NCBI GenBank assembly: GCA_964577115.1
Contig: CAZNXJ010000047.1
Span: 1 to 26,387 of the forward strand
Direction of reading: 5' to 3'
DNA: 26,387 bases
From: CAZNXJ01 sp964577115
GTDB taxonomy: Bacteria; Planctomycetota; Planctomycetia; Pirellulales; Pirellulaceae
Positions 23,881 through 26,387 of this stretch are shown here, piece after piece. The position numbers were made by a program, and so were the translations under genes. Position 1 is the first letter of the stretch; every line of letters starts with the position of its first letter. A model generated the notes under the pieces. That model worked only from the letters and a program-made list of their open reading frames with translations. It was not told where the DNA came from and did no database searches.

Positions 23881-26387
23881 ATGAACGAGCGTGAAATCTT
23901 TACCGCCGCTTTGAACCACACGGATCCCGATCAGCGAGCCACGTTTCTCGATGCTGCCTGCGGGGCAGATGCGGCACTGCGCGAGCGCGTGGAGGCGCTC
24001 CTCGTGCACCACGCGCAGCTCGGCAGCTTTATGGCGTCGTCTCCCACGACATCGCTCGACGATTCGATCGCCGAGCGACCGGGGGCGCAGATCGGTCCCT
24101 ACCGCCTGCTCCAGCAGGTGGGCGAAGGTGGTTTCGGAGTCGTCTTCATGGCCGAGCAGCAGTCGCCCGTGCGTCGCAAGGTGGCTCTGAAGGTGATTAA
24201 GCCCGGCATGGATACACGCCAAGTCATCGCTCGCTTCGAAGCCGAACGGCAGGCACTGGCGGTGATGGATCATCCGAATATCGCTCGCGTGCTGGACGCC
24301 GGAGCCACCCCGACGTGCCGGCCCTATTTCGTCATGGAGCTCGTTCGCGGCACCCCCATTACACAGTACTGCGACGAGAACAGTCTCGATATCCGCGAAC
24401 GACTTGCGCTCTTTGCCACGGTTTGTCAGGCAATCCAGCACGCTCATACCAAAGGCATCATCCACCGCGATATCAAGCCAACTAACGTGCTCGTCACGCG
24501 GCAAGATGGGCACCCCATGGTGAAAGTGATCGACTTCGGCATTGCCAAAGCGATGGGGCAGCAACTAACGGAAAAGACGCTGTTCACCGACTTTACCCAG
24601 ATGATCGGCACACCGCTTTATATGAGCCCCGAGCAAGCGGAGCTGAGCAGCATCGATGTCGATACGCGCAGTGACATTTACTCGCTCGGCGTACTCCTCT
24701 ACGAGCTACTCACTGGCTCGACTCCCGTCAGCAAGGAACAGCTCAAGCAGGCGGCCTTCGACGAAATTCGCCGGATCATTTGCGAGGATGAGCCGCCAAA
24801 GCCGAGCACCCGTATCAGTAGCGCTGAAGCGGCCCCCAGCATTGCGGCGCATCGGCACACCGAGCCAGCCAAGCTTGCCAGGCTCGTTCGTGGCGAGCTG
24901 GACTGGATCGTGATGAAGGCTCTGGACAAGAACCGCAGCCGGCGCTACGAAACAGCGACCGGCTTCGCGGCAGACATATACCGCTACTTAAATGACGAGC
25001 CCGTGTTGGCTTGCCCACCGTCGGCCGCGTATCGGTTCCGCAAGTTCGCGCGGCGACACAAAGGAGGAGTGGCGCTGGCGGGCGCTACCGCGGTAATCGT
25101 CCTGCTTGCGCTCGTCGGCCTTGCGATAAGCAACGTGCTGATCACGCGCGAGAAGAACTTGAAGGTCGCAGCGCTCCGGCAAGCAAAGATTAACGAGCAG
25201 GCCGCAAAAGCTCAGGAGAAGATCGCCGAGGAGAACGCGGCCAAAGCCCAGCAGCAGGAGCAGATCGCGCTGGCCAATGAAAGAACGGCTCAGGCCAACG
25301 AGCTGCTTGCTCGCCGCCGATACTACGCCGCCCAAATGAATCTTGCCATGCAGGCCTGGCGGGTGGGCGATCGACCACGTGTCCTGGAATTGCTCGAAGG
25401 CCAACGGCCTCAGGCCGGCGATCCCGACCTCCGCGGATTTGAATGGCACTATCTCTGGCGGCTGTGTTATGGCGAAGCTCCGGTGCGGATCGCCGGACAT
25501 CGGACCGCCGTATTGTCACTGGCCTATTCGAGCGACGGTAAGACGCTGGCCTCCGCGGGCTTCGACGGAACGACACGTTTGTGGAACGTCGCGACCGGCG
25601 AAGAGACGGCCGTACTTCGGACGCCGGGATCGCAATTCTGGTGGGTGGCTTTCTCGCCCGACGGCCGCTGGCTCGTCACCAGTGACTCTAGTCAACGCTT
25701 AACAATTTGGGACGCCCAGACTCAGCAGCAGCATCACGCGATCCCGGGAGCTATTGTTGGAATCAGCTTTTCGCCCGACGGCAAGTACGTAGCAGGGGGC
25801 CTTGCCGATGCAGCGGGCATTCACGCCACGCTTTGGGACCTCGACACCGGTGCACAGCACATACAGGTCTCAAATGCCGGCATACCATTAGGCTTCCTTC
25901 CGGATGGTGGCTCGCTCGTCACGATGTCCAACCAATATAACTCGAAAGGCAAGGTGCATTGGTGGAATCTGGAAACCAAGGAGGAACTACGTAGCAAAGT
26001 CGTCCCTGGTATCAACACCGCCATTGTGTCACCGGATGGAACACGTGTGGCCGCTGCGAACTACACGGTCTTTGCGTGGGATGCAGACACCGGCGACTCC
26101 ATCGCCGAATTACACGAACACAGCAACGTCCGCGCATTGGCATTCTCCCCTGACAGCAAGCTGCTCGCCGTGGGCAAGGAAGACAAGACGGCGACCATCT
26201 GGGATCTCGAAACGCAGGCGCCTCTGGCTCACGAAGTCCATCGCGATCACGTCTGGGCTACGGTTTTCTCGCCCGACGGCAGCCAATTGGCCTCGGGAAC
26301 ACTAGGAGGCGCCATCAAGATTTGGGACTTCAAACTTGTCGACGAAGCGACGACTCTCTCGTTTGCGAAGGTCCATGCCGTGCAATT
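23881..26387 (+). CDS. Membrane-anchored Ser/Thr protein kinase with WD40 repeats (3' end outside window)
   Basis: A large Hanks-type kinase; 835 codons are visible without a stop and the gene continues past the window. A short N-terminal region (1-65) precedes the kinase domain: GEGGFG at 81-86, VALK with Lys 104, HRDIKPTN at 195-202, DFG at 218-220, GTPLYMSPEQA near 243-253, so all catalytic residues are present. A membrane segment lies at about 396-416, followed by a charged, Ala/Gln/Glu-rich coiled-coil stretch (about 424-482). LARRRYYAAQMNLAMQAW follows, then WD40 repeats from about residue 535 (SLAYSSDGKTLASAG, TRLWN, FSPDG and WD pairs). Kinase inside, WD40 sensor outside is the likely topology. 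Paired with the ECF sigma gene upstream. The ribosome binding site is weak. Confidence 0.93.
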   Translation, partial: MNEREIFTAALNHTDPDQRATFLDAACGADAALRERVEALLVHHAQLGSFMASSPTTSLDDSIAERPGAQIGPYRLLQQVGEGGFGVVFMAEQQSPVRRKVALKVIKPGMDTRQVIARFEAERQALAVMDHPNIARVLDAGATPTCRPYFVMELVRGTPITQYCDENSLDIRERLALFATVCQAIQHAHTKGIIHRDIKPTNVLVTRQDGHPMVKVIDFGIAKAMGQQLTEKTLFTDFTQMIGTPLYMSPEQAELSSIDVDTRSDIYSLGVLLYELLTGSTPVSKEQLKQAAFDEIRRIICEDEPPKPSTRISSAEAAPSIAAHRHTEPAKLARLVRGELDWIVMKALDKNRSRRYETATGFAADIYRYLNDEPVLACPPSAAYRFRKFARRHKGGVALAGATAVIVLLALVGLAISNVLITREKNLKVAALRQAKINEQAAKAQEKIAEENAAKAQQQEQIALANERTAQANELLARRRYYAAQMNLAMQAWRVGDRPRVLELLEGQRPQAGDPDLRGFEWHYLWRLCYGEAPVRIAGHRTAVLSLAYSSDGKTLASAGFDGTTRLWNVATGEETAVLRTPGSQFWWVAFSPDGRWLVTSDSSQRLTIWDAQTQQQHHAIPGAIVGISFSPDGKYVAGGLADAAGIHATLWDLDTGAQHIQVSNAGIPLGFLPDGGSLVTMSNQYNSKGKVHWWNLETKEELRSKVVPGINTAIVSPDGTRVAAANYTVFAWDADTGDSIAELHEHSNVRALAFSPDSKLLAVGKEDKTATIWDLETQAPLAHEVHRDHVWATVFSPDGSQLASGTLGGAIKIWDFKLVDEATTLSFAKVHAVQ

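Overview
The window looks like a chromosomal segment from a planctomycete, most likely in or near the Pirellulales. The grounds are a DUF1501 protein with a twin-arginine leader, Gfo/Idh/MocA and endonuclease/exonuclease/phosphatase proteins that also carry such leaders, and a planctomycete-type ECF sigma factor followed by a Ser/Thr kinase fused to WD40 repeats. The DNA is GC-rich with long gene-poor gaps. This assignment rests on gene content only. No rRNA, tRNA, CRISPR array, insertion sequence or phage module was recognised.

Layout. Bases 1-140 are a 7-bp tandem repeat, followed by a cardiolipin synthase-type phospholipase D protein (+). A secreted glycerophosphodiester phosphodiesterase (-) converges on it. 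Next come a Tat-exported EEP-family protein (+), a gene-poor and possibly decayed stretch (3913-4603), a small ORF with a good ribosome binding site, and a P1B-4-type heavy-metal ATPase (+). A GNAT acetyltransferase (+) and an exported protein of unknown function (-) follow.

The centre (9071-19036, all minus strand) is the most coherent unit. In transcription order it is: ANTAR-domain response regulator, histidine kinase with a degenerate receiver domain, a leader region, then tadZ, tadA, tadB, tadC, two TadE-like pseudopilins and a TadG-like protein. This is the inner-membrane and motor half of a Tad (tight adherence / Flp pilus) machine. The major pilin, prepilin peptidase, secretin, CpaB and TadD are not in the window.

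The leader between the kinase gene and tadZ holds a very strong intrinsic terminator only 64 bases before tadZ. A competing upstream hairpin uses the same bases, and a plausible promoter lies further up. ANTAR proteins are RNA-binding antiterminators, so the arrangement suggests, but does not prove, that pilus expression is switched by two-component antitermination. This is the main hypothesis from the window.

The right end holds a Tat-exported oxidoreductase (-), a 79-residue single-pass membrane protein (+), the DUF1501 protein (+), and the ECF sigma factor with its kinase partner. The kinase gene runs off the window.
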